From contig NZ_FOJA01000001.1 of the NCBI RefSeq assembly GCF_900110535.1, positions 1,178,001-1,242,000 on the forward strand: a stretch of 64,000 nt of DNA, written 5' to 3'. Source of the stretch: Halobacterium jilantaiense. GTDB taxonomy: Archaea > Halobacteriota > Halobacteria > Halobacteriales > Halobacteriaceae. Numbering within the stretch: position 1 is the first letter of the stretch; the number at the start of each line of letters is the position of its first letter. Shown one piece after another: positions 35,777 through 44,154 of this stretch. The position numbers and the translations under genes are program-made. The notes beneath the pieces were generated by a model. It was not told the DNA's origin. It was given only the letters and a program-made list of their open reading frames with translations, and did no database searches.

Positions 35777-35786
35777 GTTTAAATCT
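35777..35786 (-). promoter_or_regulatory. Internal TATA box for the four surface genes
   Basis: The minus strand reads AGATTTAAAC, 29 bp before GTG 35752. It overlaps the stop codon of the TadC-like gene (35785-35787). The surface genes can thus be expressed apart from the ATPase/membrane genes. Confidence 0.65.
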
Positions 35787-37368
35787 AGAGGAGGGTGCCG
35801 GCAGCGACGGCCGTCACGGGGTAGACGACCGCGGCGCAGGCGACGGCGACGCCCGCGTGGTAGCCGACGAGCGCGCGGTCGAGGCCGCGCTCCAGGGCGA
35901 CCGCGAGCGTCGGCAGAAGGACGGCGAGCCAGAGGACGTAGCCGCCGACGGCGAGCGCGAGCGCGGACTGCGGGAGCGCGCTGGCACCGTCCAGCCCCCG
36001 GACGCGGCCCGCGAGCGCGACCGTCACGCCGGCGACCAGCGGCGCGTAGACGAGCGCCGTATGGCGGAGCGTGCGCGTCGTCGCGGCGAACTCCCGTCGG
36101 ACCTCCCGATCGAGGGCAGTGAGGTCGTCGAACAAGCCGGCGACGTCGACGAGCACGCGACCCCCGGCTGCGCCGCTCTCGGCGGCACGGACGGAGAGTG
36201 CGACGGCAGCCCGGGCGCGCTCGCTGGCCGTTCGCGCGAGCGGCCCGTGGTCCCCGAGGAAGGCCGCTTCGACGCCGACGCGGAGCTGTCGCATCCGGCG
36301 CGCCGCGTCCGCGAACGCCGCCCCGGTGGGGCCGTCGAGGGTGTCGCCGACGTCCGCGACGGCGGCTTCGACGGCCTGCCGCTCGCGGAGCCGGTGGCCG
36401 AGCAGGGAGAGCGCGTCGGCGAACCCGGCTTCGAGGTCGCGGGCGCGCTCCCGGAGTTCGCAGGCCGGCCGGAACCACGCGGCGAGCGCGAACCCCATCG
36501 GCCAGCCGGCGAGCAGCAGCGGCGTCGCCCAGCCCGGGAGCAGCAGGCTGGCGACGACGGCGGCCGCGAGCCCGCCGACCGCGGCGAGTGCGGTCGCTCG
36601 GGTGCGGCCCGCGAGTTCGGGGTGGTCGTCCGGTACGGGTGCCGGTGGAAAGGCGACCGGGCGACGCGCGAGCAGCCAGATGGCCGCACCGACCACGCCC
36701 AGCGGGAGCACGAGGTCGTAGCCGAGGACGAACGCCCCGACGGTCAGCGGGACGCCGGCGCTCGCGGCGGCCGGGACGACGCCGACGAGCGCGAGCGGCA
36801 ACACGACGCCGAACGCGTAGACGGCCGTCGTGGGCCCGCGGACGGCATCAGCGTACTCGCTGGTGCGCTCGCGGGTGCCGTCGACGACGGCCGCGAGCGC
36901 GCGGTCGAGCAGCCGCTCCCGGTCACCGTCCGGCGCGTCGACGCCGGCTGCGGCGAGCGCCGCCGCTCGCCGGAGCGACGGCAGGTGGTCGCTCCAGGTG
37001 TCGGCGAACGCCGCGAAGCCGGCCGCTGGCTCGCCGCGGGCCGCCCGGACGTGGGCGGCGAGGCTGTCCGCGAGTCGGCCGCGGCCCGCGTCGGCGGCGA
37101 ACGCGCTCGCGGACTCGACTGCCGGCGAGACGCGGAGCCCGAGGACGACGAGCGCCACGAGGTCGGGGGCGGCACCGAGGCTCCGCGAGCGCCGCGCGAC
37201 CTCGCGGAGCCGGGGACCGTAGCGGACCGCGAGCGCGCCGGCGAGGCCGGTCACGCCGAGTCCGGCGGCGACGTACGGAGCGAGCGGCGAGGCGACGGCC
37301 GTGAGGAGGAGCGCGGTGCCGCCGACTCCGGCGGCCAGCCAGTCGCCGGACTCCCTGCTGTCGGTCAT
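35785..37368 (-). CDS. TadC/GspF-like type II secretion (type IV pilus) membrane protein
   Basis: The product is 527 aa with two GspF-type halves (SLGAAPDLVALVVLGLRVSPAVE; DLEAGFADALSLLGHRLRERQAV), each followed by paired hydrophobic helices. This platform protein couples the ATPase to filament assembly. ATG overlaps the stop of the ATPase gene (ATGA), so stoichiometry is probably coupled. It is longer than single-domain PilC, as in archaeal TadC/ArlJ relatives. Confidence 0.82.
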   Translation of the reverse strand: MTDSRESGDWLAAGVGGTALLLTAVASPLAPYVAAGLGVTGLAGALAVRYGPRLREVARRSRSLGAAPDLVALVVLGLRVSPAVESASAFAADAGRGRLADSLAAHVRAARGEPAAGFAAFADTWSDHLPSLRRAAALAAAGVDAPDGDRERLLDRALAAVVDGTRERTSEYADAVRGPTTAVYAFGVVLPLALVGVVPAAASAGVPLTVGAFVLGYDLVLPLGVVGAAIWLLARRPVAFPPAPVPDDHPELAGRTRATALAAVGGLAAAVVASLLLPGWATPLLLAGWPMGFALAAWFRPACELRERARDLEAGFADALSLLGHRLRERQAVEAAVADVGDTLDGPTGAAFADAARRMRQLRVGVEAAFLGDHGPLARTASERARAAVALSVRAAESGAAGGRVLVDVAGLFDDLTALDREVRREFAATTRTLRHTALVYAPLVAGVTVALAGRVRGLDGASALPQSALALAVGGYVLWLAVLLPTLAVALERGLDRALVGYHAGVAVACAAVVYPVTAVAAGTLL

Positions 37369-39158
37369 CGGAACGCGCTCGCTCGCCCCTCGATTGCCGC
37401 CCGCACGTCGCTGTACGTCTCGCCGGGGCGAGCGAGCGCGTCGACGGCGTGGCTGTTCCCGCGGGCAATTCTGCCCGTGGGATTCGCACCGTCGCCGTCG
37501 TCGCCGAACAGGGCGGCGTCGCCGTCGTCGGTGACCTCCTCGATTCGGACGACGCGTCGCCCGGCCTCGGTCTCGGCGCAGGTGACGACGAGGTCCGTGG
37601 CGGCGAACGACGACCGGTCGACGCCGAGGTCGGCGACCACGCGCTCCCGGACCCCGGCGGCCTCCTCGCCGTGAATGGTGCCGAGAACCGTCGCGTCACT
37701 GGCTCCGACGCGCATCGCCTCGTAGAGGACGCCCGCCTCCTCGCCGCGGACCTCGCCGACCGCGACCGCGCCGTCCCCGAGCCGGAGTGCCGTGCGGAGC
37801 GCGTCCGGCATCGAGATAGCCGCGCCCGCGGTGTCGTCGCCGGCGTAGAGCGCCTGGACGTCGCGGTCGTCGGCGCGGAGCGCGCGCACCGGGAGTTCGG
37901 GCGTGTCCTCGATGGTGACGAGCCGGGTGTCCCGGGCGAGCGACCAGAGGGTCGCGCCGAGGAGCGTGGTCTTCCCCGCCCCCCTCGCGCCGGCGAACAG
38001 CACGGCTGCGCCCCGAGAGACTGCTTCTGCGAGAAATCCCGCGGCGTCGGCGTCGAGCGTGTCGTTCGCGACGAGGTCGGGGAGGCGGAACGGGTCGGCG
38101 TCGTGGGCGCGGAACGCGAACCCGGTGCCGTCGCTCACCGGGTCGGTGACGCCGGCGACGCGCACCCGGCCGGCCCGCCCGAGGTCGTCGACCGTCGCGT
38201 CCAGCGTGGGGCTGGCTCTGGAGAACGGCCGGCCAGTCGCCGCGCGCAGTCGGGACGCGAGCCGCGCAGCGCCCCGGTCGGTGAACTGGACGTTCGTCCG
38301 CACCGACTCGCCGTCGACGGACGCGCGGAGCACACCCTCGTCGACGGGTGCCGACGCGAACACGTCGCTCACCCCGGGGTCGGCGAACAGGTCTTCGAGG
38401 ACGCCGAAGCCACGCGTGTGCTTCCGGAGCGCGTCCGCCAGCCGCTCCCGGTGCTCGCCCGCGGCCTGCCTGACGGCTCGCCCCGGTGCGTCCTCGCCGT
38501 CCCGAACGGACCCGTCCGCGAGTCGCTCGCGGGCGTCGGCGAGGAGCCGCCAGTCGTCGCGGTCGAGGTCGTACTCCGGCGGGAGCACGTGGTAGACCGG
38601 GACACCGTCCGGAACTTCGTAGACGCGGACGGCCGCTCCAGTGTCGAGGTCGCGGGCCTCGCGCAGTCGGCTCTGCCGAGGCGGGGTGGGGCCGACGCGG
38701 GCGTCGGCGAGCGACGGCCCGAGGTGCGCGAGCAGGGCGTCGTACTCCGGCACGTCGGCGGCGACGGCTCCGAACCCGGTCTCGGCGGCGACGTCCGAAA
38801 CGGGGCCGGCTCGACCAGTGGCCTCGGTCGCGGCGGCGAGCGGGTCGCGGCGCGCGCGAGCCGAGAGGCGGTCGTCCCGGTCGGCGACCCTCGCGGCGAA
38901 CCGGCCCGCTGCGGTGAACAGCGCGGCCGCTCGTTCGCCGAACGCCCGCTCGAATCCCCCCGCATCGACGACGATGCGGTTCGGGGCGTGGCGTCGCGCG
39001 GCGGTGGCGACCGTCTCGCGGCACGCCGGCTGGTCGGTGAGCGCGCCGCCGCCGGGGCACGCCGTGGCGTCGAGGCGGAGCGTCCCCGCGTCGACGCCGG
39101 GCTCACAGCCGCAGTCCGGGTCGGGCGTCGCTCGGACGCGGTCCAGTAGTGCACGCAT
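37365..39158 (-). CDS. VirB11/TadA-type secretion ATPase
   Basis: The product is 597 aa. The C-terminal P-loop ATPase domain has Walker A GARGAGKTTLL (~residues 388-398), VTIEDTPELP (Asp box), GEVRGEEAG (Walker B) and GTIHGEEAAGV (His box). It powers assembly of a type IV pilus-like filament or secretion. The N-terminus has four Cys (C16, C18, C34, C46) that could bind zinc, unusual for the family. ATG 39158 overlaps the upstream gene by 56 bp. Confidence 0.85.
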   Translation of the reverse strand: MRALLDRVRATPDPDCGCEPGVDAGTLRLDATACPGGGALTDQPACRETVATAARRHAPNRIVVDAGGFERAFGERAAALFTAAGRFAARVADRDDRLSARARRDPLAAATEATGRAGPVSDVAAETGFGAVAADVPEYDALLAHLGPSLADARVGPTPPRQSRLREARDLDTGAAVRVYEVPDGVPVYHVLPPEYDLDRDDWRLLADARERLADGSVRDGEDAPGRAVRQAAGEHRERLADALRKHTRGFGVLEDLFADPGVSDVFASAPVDEGVLRASVDGESVRTNVQFTDRGAARLASRLRAATGRPFSRASPTLDATVDDLGRAGRVRVAGVTDPVSDGTGFAFRAHDADPFRLPDLVANDTLDADAAGFLAEAVSRGAAVLFAGARGAGKTTLLGATLWSLARDTRLVTIEDTPELPVRALRADDRDVQALYAGDDTAGAAISMPDALRTALRLGDGAVAVGEVRGEEAGVLYEAMRVGASDATVLGTIHGEEAAGVRERVVADLGVDRSSFAATDLVVTCAETEAGRRVVRIEEVTDDGDAALFGDDGDGANPTGRIARGNSHAVDALARPGETYSDVRAAIEGRASAFR

Positions 39159-39594
39159 AGGCCGCTCTGCTCCCGTCTCCCCGGATAAACCCTCGCAGCG
39201 CGACGACAACCGGCTCCCCGTCTGTCGCGATGTAGGCGAACGTCGTGTCGCCGCGCAGCGTCGTCCCATCCCCACAGACGCTGACCTCGACGGGGAGACG
39301 TTCGACCGTCTCGGCACCGTTCCCGGCCCGGGCGACCAGCCGCGGTGGTCCGCGTTCGGCCGCGAGCGTCGTGGCTTCCGGGAGTGAGACGTGGACCGTC
39401 CGTCTCGGCGCGGTCTCGATGCGGTCGCCGGGGTCGCTGTGCCGAGCGAGCGCGCGAACGGCGTCGGCGGTGTCCTCGACGGTCGCCTCGACGCTGGCGG
39501 CGGCTCGGCGCTCGCGGGCGTGGTCGACAGCGGGCGCTGCCACGGCGACGAGCGCGAGCGCGGACACCACCGCAGCCACGACGCGGACCGTCAC
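39103..39594 (-). CDS. One-TM protein upstream of the ATPase (DUF7311-like)
   Basis: The product is 163 aa. The N-terminal hydrophobic segment VVAAVVSALALVAVAAPAV anchors it. The rest is beta-rich (SLPEATTLAAERGPPRLVARAG; GDTTFAYIATDGEPVVVALRG) and has two Cys that could form a disulfide. GTG overlaps the DUF7310-like stop (GTGA). It fits the haloarchaeal family I recall as DUF7311, linked to pilus-type ATPases. Confidence 0.65.
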   Translation of the reverse strand: MTVRVVAAVVSALALVAVAAPAVDHARERRAAASVEATVEDTADAVRALARHSDPGDRIETAPRRTVHVSLPEATTLAAERGPPRLVARAGNGAETVERLPVEVSVCGDGTTLRGDTTFAYIATDGEPVVVALRGFIRGDGSRAAYACTTGPRPSDARPGLRL

Positions 39595-40016
39595 AGCGAC
39601 GACCGAAGGCGGTCCAGCAGCGACGCTGGCTTCTCGTCCGAGTCGGCTAGACGGGCGGCCGAGTCCGGCACGGCCGTCTCGTCGCCTGTCGACGGAGCGC
39701 GTTCGGGTGACGACCGGTCGGGCTCAGGTGCGTGGGCGCGAGCCTCGTCGTCCAGCCGTTCGACGGCCGCGCGAGCCGCGTCGGCGCGGCGCTCCACGCG
39801 GTCGTTCACGTGCTCGATTTCGCCGACGTAGCCGTGGAGGGACTGCACGGTCGCCTCCAGTGCGTCCACGCGCTCGGTGAGGGTGTCGAGGTCGTCGGCC
39901 AGGGCGTCGAGGTGGCGCTGGCGTTCGGCTGGGTCGGAGAGGTCGACCGCGGTGTCGCCGTCGGTCAGCGCGCGCTCGACTGCTGCCACTCGTGCTTCGA
40001 GTGAGTTGTCGGTCAC
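39591..40016 (-). CDS. Coiled-coil protein, first gene of the cluster (DUF7310-like)
   Basis: The product is 141 aa. Residues ~30-90 show heptads (DALADDLDTLTERVDALEATVQSL in two parts) typical of a coiled coil; the C-terminal ~50 residues are low complexity. GTG 40016 start. It is the promoter-proximal gene of the cluster, divergent from cetZ (79-bp gap). It may be a scaffold for the ATPase (inference). Confidence 0.65.
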   Translation of the reverse strand: MTDNSLEARVAAVERALTDGDTAVDLSDPAERQRHLDALADDLDTLTERVDALEATVQSLHGYVGEIEHVNDRVERRADAARAAVERLDDEARAHAPEPDRSSPERAPSTGDETAVPDSAARLADSDEKPASLLDRLRSSL

Positions 40017-40063
40017 GGCGGCCGGTGGCCTCGGCCTCTCACTTCAACTTCGGGACGGCACAA

Positions 40064-40072
40064 CGTTGATAC
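40064..40072 (+). promoter_or_regulatory. Weak TATA box of cetZ
   Basis: CGTTGATAC is centred ~28 bp before ATG 40096, fitting a leaderless transcript. The match to TATA is modest. Confidence 0.35.
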
Positions 40073-40095
40073 GGGCAGCGTGTCACTCGTCCCGT

Positions 40096-41169
40096 ATGAA
40101 AGCCGCCCTCATCGGCGTGGGTCAAGCCGGTGGCAAGGTCACCGAAGCCCTCCTCGCCGAGGACCGCCGCGCCGGCTACGACGCCGTCCGTGGGACGCTC
40201 GCGGTCAACACCGCACGAACCGACCTCGACGGACTCGACATCGACACGATGCTCGTCGGGCAGGAACGGGTGAAAGGCCACGGCGTCGGCGCGGACAACG
40301 AACTCGGCGCTGAAGTGATGAACGACGACGTGCGCGAAGTCATGGGAGCTCTCGACGGTGTCGTCGACCCCCACACCGAGGCCATCTTCGTCGTGGCCGG
40401 GCTCGGCGGCGGCACTGGCTCCGGCGGCGCTCCCGTCCTCGTGAAGGAACTCCAGCGCGTCTACGAGATGCCCGTGTACGCGCTCGGTATCCTCCCCGGC
40501 CGCGACGAGGGCGGCATCTACCAGGCGAACGCCGGCCGCTCCCTGAAAACTCTGGTACGGGAGGCGGACTCCACGCTGCTCGTCGACAACGACGCCTGGC
40601 GCTCGACGGGCGAGAGCGTCACAGAGGCCTTCGACGCAATCAACGAACGCATCGCGAAACGCGTCGGCATCCTGCTCGCCGCCGGCGAGAACATCGAGGG
40701 CGTCGGCGAGAGCGTCGTCGACTCCAGCGAAGTCATCAACACCCTCCAGTCCGGGGACATGTCCGCCATCGGGTTCGCGTCCGCGGAAGCCGCCGCGGAC
40801 GCCGGCGAGAACATCAACGTCGTCACCTCCACCACGCGGAAAGCACTCCTCTCGGGGATGAGCGTCCCCGAAACCACCGAGGCGGGCGCGGCGCTCGTCG
40901 TCGCCGCCGGCGAGAACGACCGCATCCCCCGGAAGGGCGTCGAGAAAGCCCGCTCGTGGGTCGAAGAGGAGACCCGCAGCATGCAGGTCCGCGGCGGTGA
41001 CTTCCCCCTCACGTCGGACAGCATCGCGGTCCTCGTCCTGCTCTCCGGGATCGCGCGCAGCCAGCGACTTCAGGACTTCATGGACCGCGCGAAGGAAGCC
41101 AGCAAGGAAGTCGAAGCCGAACAGGAACAACAGACCTTCCAGAACGACGAACTGGACGACCTAATCTAA
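40096..41169 (+). CDS. cetZ: CetZ family tubulin/FtsZ-like GTPase
   Basis: The product is 357 aa. The tubulin signature GGGTGSG is at 104-110. The N-terminus MKAALIGVGQAGGKVTE and C-terminal acidic DDLI are CetZ-like; unlike FtsZ it lacks the AGTTPDEAR-type FtsZ tail. CetZs control cell shape and motility in Haloferax. Its divergence from a pilus-like cluster fits a shape/motility link but is not proof. ATG 40096 is set by the family start. Confidence 0.9.
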   Translation: MKAALIGVGQAGGKVTEALLAEDRRAGYDAVRGTLAVNTARTDLDGLDIDTMLVGQERVKGHGVGADNELGAEVMNDDVREVMGALDGVVDPHTEAIFVVAGLGGGTGSGGAPVLVKELQRVYEMPVYALGILPGRDEGGIYQANAGRSLKTLVREADSTLLVDNDAWRSTGESVTEAFDAINERIAKRVGILLAAGENIEGVGESVVDSSEVINTLQSGDMSAIGFASAEAAADAGENINVVTSTTRKALLSGMSVPETTEAGAALVVAAGENDRIPRKGVEKARSWVEEETRSMQVRGGDFPLTSDSIAVLVLLSGIARSQRLQDFMDRAKEASKEVEAEQEQQTFQNDELDDLI

Positions 41170-41338
41170 CGTACCTTTTACACGTACCTTTTTACTCGTC
41201 GGGTGCGCTCGCAGCGCTCGCCCACCACTCCTCGCAAAAAGCTACGATAAAAACGTCCCGCGCTCGTTCGCTGCGCTCACTCGCGCGGGGAACAGCGCGC
41301 TCACCGCGTTCGCGCGCTGATGCTCGAAATCCCCGTAG
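41170..41338 (+). repeat. cetZ downstream region: T-run terminators and shared repeat blocks (copy 2)
   Basis: After the TAA come two oligo-T runs, TACCTTTTA (41174-41182) and TACCTTTTTA (41187-41196), good archaeal terminators. Then CTCGCAAAAAGCTACG (41232-41247) and TAAAAACGTCCCGCGCTC (41249-41266), both identical to blocks after lonB. The rest is GC-rich palindromic sequence. No gene is visible. Confidence 0.75.
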
Positions 41339-42697
41339 TCAGTCGTCGGCAGTGACGAGGCTGTCGCCGTCGAACTCGCGGTCGTCGTACTGGACGTCCA
41401 TGAGGTCCAGCAGCGTCGGCGCGATGTCGTAGAGGTTCGTCGTCGACGGCACCTCGACGCCGGGGTCGTCGACGACGAGCGTGGCGTTCTCGAAGGAGTG
41501 CATGCCGTTCCGGGGACCGTGGCGGAACACGTCGTCGGGCCCCGAGAAGCCGGCTTTCAGGTCGAAGCCGTGGTTCGGGATGGCGACAAGGTCGGGCGCA
41601 ATCTCGTCGTGGTCGCCGTCGAACACCGCGTCGCCGTCGACGACGCGGTCGACGACCTGACGGCCGTCCGGGCTCTCCAACGCGAGGAGCTTCTCGCGGA
41701 GTTCGTCAAGCACGTCGTCGGCCTCGTCTTCGGAGACGCTCCCGCGGGGCTCGCGGCCCTCGCGATTCAGGTAGAACCGGCCGGGGATGAACGAGTACGC
41801 CTGCGTGTCGTCGCTGATGTCTTCGAGGGCCTCCGGGTCGTCGGTGTCGAAGGAGAGATACCCTTCGTCCGCGAGCCAGGAGTTCAGGTGGACCTCGTAG
41901 TCCTCGCTCGTGAAGCCGTGGTCCGAGGCGACGACGAGCGTCACGTCGTCCGCAAGCGCGTCCCGAATCTCGCCGATGTAGCGGTCGACTTTCTCGTAGA
42001 ACTCGAAGAACTCCTCGCGGTACTCGCCGTCCTCCTCGTAGTCCTTGAACAGGAAGTGGTTGACGCGGTCCGTGGACATGAACACGCCGAAGAACAGGTC
42101 CCAGTCGTCTGCCTCGACGTAGTTCATGAACGCCTCCTGCCGGGCGTCGATGGTGTCGTGTGCGTTCTCCACGAAGTCGGACTTGTCGTCTTTGTGCCCG
42201 AGTTTCGCGTTCGTGTCGATGCGGTAGTCGACGGACTCCAGGAAGCTCCCGACATCGGCCGGATGCGAGGCCTTCTCGATTTCGGGCGAGAGGAACCCGG
42301 AGACCATCCGCTGGACGTTCCGCTGGGGCGGGAACGTCACCGGGACGTTCAGGACGGTGGCGTCCCGGCCGGCGTCGGTGACGCGGTCCCAGAGCCGGGT
42401 CGCCTGCACGTCCCGTCCCATCGGGACGTACGTCTCGTAGCTCCCGACCTCGCGGTCCTGGAAGCCGTAGACGCCCGTCTCGCCGGGGTTGACGCCCGTG
42501 GTGAGCGACGGCCAGCACGCACTCGACTCGGGGGGCACGATGCTCTCGATAGCGCCGCCCGTCCCCGCCTCCATCACGTCGTGGAGATTCGGGAACGTCT
42601 CGGGGTGGTCGCGGACGAGGCTGAACGGCACGCCGTCGATGCCGACGAACGCGACCCGGCCAGCGTCGCTCCCGCGAAGTCGGTCGAACAGACCCAT
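41339..42697 (-). CDS. Alkaline-phosphatase-superfamily phosphodiesterase/nucleotide pyrophosphatase
   Basis: The product is 452 aa. VAFVGIDGVPFSLV supplies the first metal Asp. SSACWPSLTTGVNPGETGVYGF is the region of the nucleophile (Thr/Ser), TDRVNHFLFKDYE and VASDHGFTS give further metal ligands (DH), and GMHSFENATLVV the last His. It is a type I phosphodiesterase-like member of unknown substrate. The stop is opposite the cetZ unit (convergent). ATG 42697. Confidence 0.82.
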   Translation of the reverse strand: MGLFDRLRGSDAGRVAFVGIDGVPFSLVRDHPETFPNLHDVMEAGTGGAIESIVPPESSACWPSLTTGVNPGETGVYGFQDREVGSYETYVPMGRDVQATRLWDRVTDAGRDATVLNVPVTFPPQRNVQRMVSGFLSPEIEKASHPADVGSFLESVDYRIDTNAKLGHKDDKSDFVENAHDTIDARQEAFMNYVEADDWDLFFGVFMSTDRVNHFLFKDYEEDGEYREEFFEFYEKVDRYIGEIRDALADDVTLVVASDHGFTSEDYEVHLNSWLADEGYLSFDTDDPEALEDISDDTQAYSFIPGRFYLNREGREPRGSVSEDEADDVLDELREKLLALESPDGRQVVDRVVDGDAVFDGDHDEIAPDLVAIPNHGFDLKAGFSGPDDVFRHGPRNGMHSFENATLVVDDPGVEVPSTTNLYDIAPTLLDLMDVQYDDREFDGDSLVTADD

Positions 42698-42781
42698 ACC
42701 AGTCCCGTCGCCGTTCCGCCACTAAAGCGTTGGTTTACGTGGTTGTGTGGCGACAGCGCCCGCCAGCCCGCTGGCGCGAGG

Positions 42782-43894
42782 TCAGGCCTGCTCGAACGCG
42801 CCGAACAGCGCCTTCCGCGTGCTCGCGTCGATGAGTTCGTCGAGCGTGGCCTTCCGCTCGGCGCTCACGCGGCTGAACAGCCCGAGCGGGACGCGAGCCG
42901 TCGCAGCATCGGCGTCGCCGCCGAGGGCCTCGGTCTGGTCGAACGCGGACGCGAGGACGTCCATCGCGCTCGTCCGCACGTCGTCCGCCCGGCAGGCGGT
43001 GACAACGGTGTCCTCGTGGACGCCGAACGCGGCCGCCGAGGAGACCCCGTCGAGCCTGAGGAGCGTGTCCGCGGCCTCTTCGAGGGCGCTGACGGCGGGG
43101 ACGCTGCCGACGTTCGTGACGGCGAAGCTCGCGCGGCGTTCCCGGTTCGCGATGGCGTGCCCGATGACGTCGAACGTCTCGGAGCTCATGCCGGGCGCGC
43201 GCAGCGCGTCGATGGTGCCCTGGTCGGCGAACTCCTGGAGGAAGCTCGCGGCCCGGAAGTCCTCCCGGGAACGCACCCGGCGGAACTCTCGGGTGCCGGC
43301 GCGGATGCCGTACTGGAGCGCGGTCGCGACGTCCTGCTCGGGCGTGTGCCCCGTGCGCTCGAAGAACCGCGCGACGATGGTGGAGGTAGCGCCCGCTTCG
43401 CTGCCGGCGACGACCAGCGGGTGGTCGACGGCGGCGGGACGGTGGCGGACGACCGCGACGACCGGCGGCCGGTTCGCGAACGACGGGACGGTGCCGCCGC
43501 CACCGACCGCGACCGCGCCGTCGTAGTCGTCGAGCGGGTCGTCGGCGACGTCGAGGCTGAGATTGAAGAGGTTACAGAACGCCTTGGCGTCGTCGCTGGT
43601 CACGTCGCCCTCGGCGAACACGCGGGCCGACACGCCCCACTCGTTGCAGAGCTCTCGGAGGCCGATGGCGGCCGCGAGCGCGTCGACGCTCGGGTTCTCC
43701 GGGACGACGAGCGCGACCGATTCGAGGCCGGCGATGGTGTCCCGGAGCTGTACGAGGTCCTCGCTCTCGTCGGGTGCACGGCGCTTCGCGAGCACGGAGC
43801 GGAGCGCGTAAGCTCCGACGCCGCCGGCGACGACTGCGGAGCCGGCGAGGACGGCGAGAAACGGGGTCGAGACCGGGCCCACCTCGGGGAGCAT
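42782..43894 (-). CDS. DHH-family phosphoesterase-like protein, catalytic residues degenerate, membrane-anchored
   Basis: The product is 370 aa. A TM helix (FLAVLAGSAVVAGGVGAYAL) precedes a DHH domain. Where active DHH proteins have HPDADALAS, this has NPSVDALAAA; the DHH triad position reads VRHRPA; the DHHA1 GGH reads LGGDADAA. Two or three metal ligands are thus missing and phosphodiesterase activity is doubtful; it may be a binding or sensor protein. The small 33-aa gene lies upstream on the same strand. Confidence 0.75.
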   Translation of the reverse strand: MLPEVGPVSTPFLAVLAGSAVVAGGVGAYALRSVLAKRRAPDESEDLVQLRDTIAGLESVALVVPENPSVDALAAAIGLRELCNEWGVSARVFAEGDVTSDDAKAFCNLFNLSLDVADDPLDDYDGAVAVGGGGTVPSFANRPPVVAVVRHRPAAVDHPLVVAGSEAGATSTIVARFFERTGHTPEQDVATALQYGIRAGTREFRRVRSREDFRAASFLQEFADQGTIDALRAPGMSSETFDVIGHAIANRERRASFAVTNVGSVPAVSALEEAADTLLRLDGVSSAAAFGVHEDTVVTACRADDVRTSAMDVLASAFDQTEALGGDADAATARVPLGLFSRVSAERKATLDELIDASTRKALFGAFEQA

Positions 43895-43937
43895 TTGGCC
43901 GAGAGTGACCGCGAACCGTTAAGTAGCTTGTCCCGAG

Positions 43938-44039
43938 TCAGTCGCGTCGGTCGCGCTGTGACTGCTCGTCCTCGGGCTGGAAGTTCGACGGGACGACCGT
44001 CGGGTGGCTGACGCCGACAGGGGGGCGGTCGGAGCTCAT
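43938..44039 (-). CDS. 33-residue leader protein upstream of the DHH gene
   Basis: MSSDRPPVGVSHPTVV begins a 33-aa product ending RDRRD. It has no cysteine or membrane helix and is hydrophilic. It has its own TATA-like GGTAATTAC ~30 bp before the ATG and a dyad upstream. It may be a small protein in its own right; its stop lies 43 bp upstream of the DHH start, so a leader-peptide role is possible. Confidence 0.6.
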   Translation of the reverse strand: MSSDRPPVGVSHPTVVPSNFQPEDEQSQRDRRD

Positions 44040-44066
44040 ACACGACACAGTAGCGCCCCCGGCAAG

Positions 44067-44096
44067 AAGTAATTACCCATGCGCATAACACATGGG
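44067..44096 (-). promoter_or_regulatory. Promoter of the 33-aa gene with adjacent inverted repeat
   Basis: The minus strand reads GGTAATTACTTC, a TATA-like box ~30 bp before ATG 44039. Immediately upstream CCCATG (44076-44081) and CATGGG (44091-44096) form a dyad with a 9-base spacer, a candidate operator. Confidence 0.55.
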
Positions 44097-44154
44097 TTCG
44101 CGTCGACCCATACGTTCGAGTTATCCGACGGAGAGAATCCGCGGTACGGCGGCG

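Noticed and set aside
41498-44011. 837-codon plus-strand ORF opposite the phosphodiesterase and DHH genes
   Set aside because: Shadow; spans two convincing minus-strand genes and their gap.
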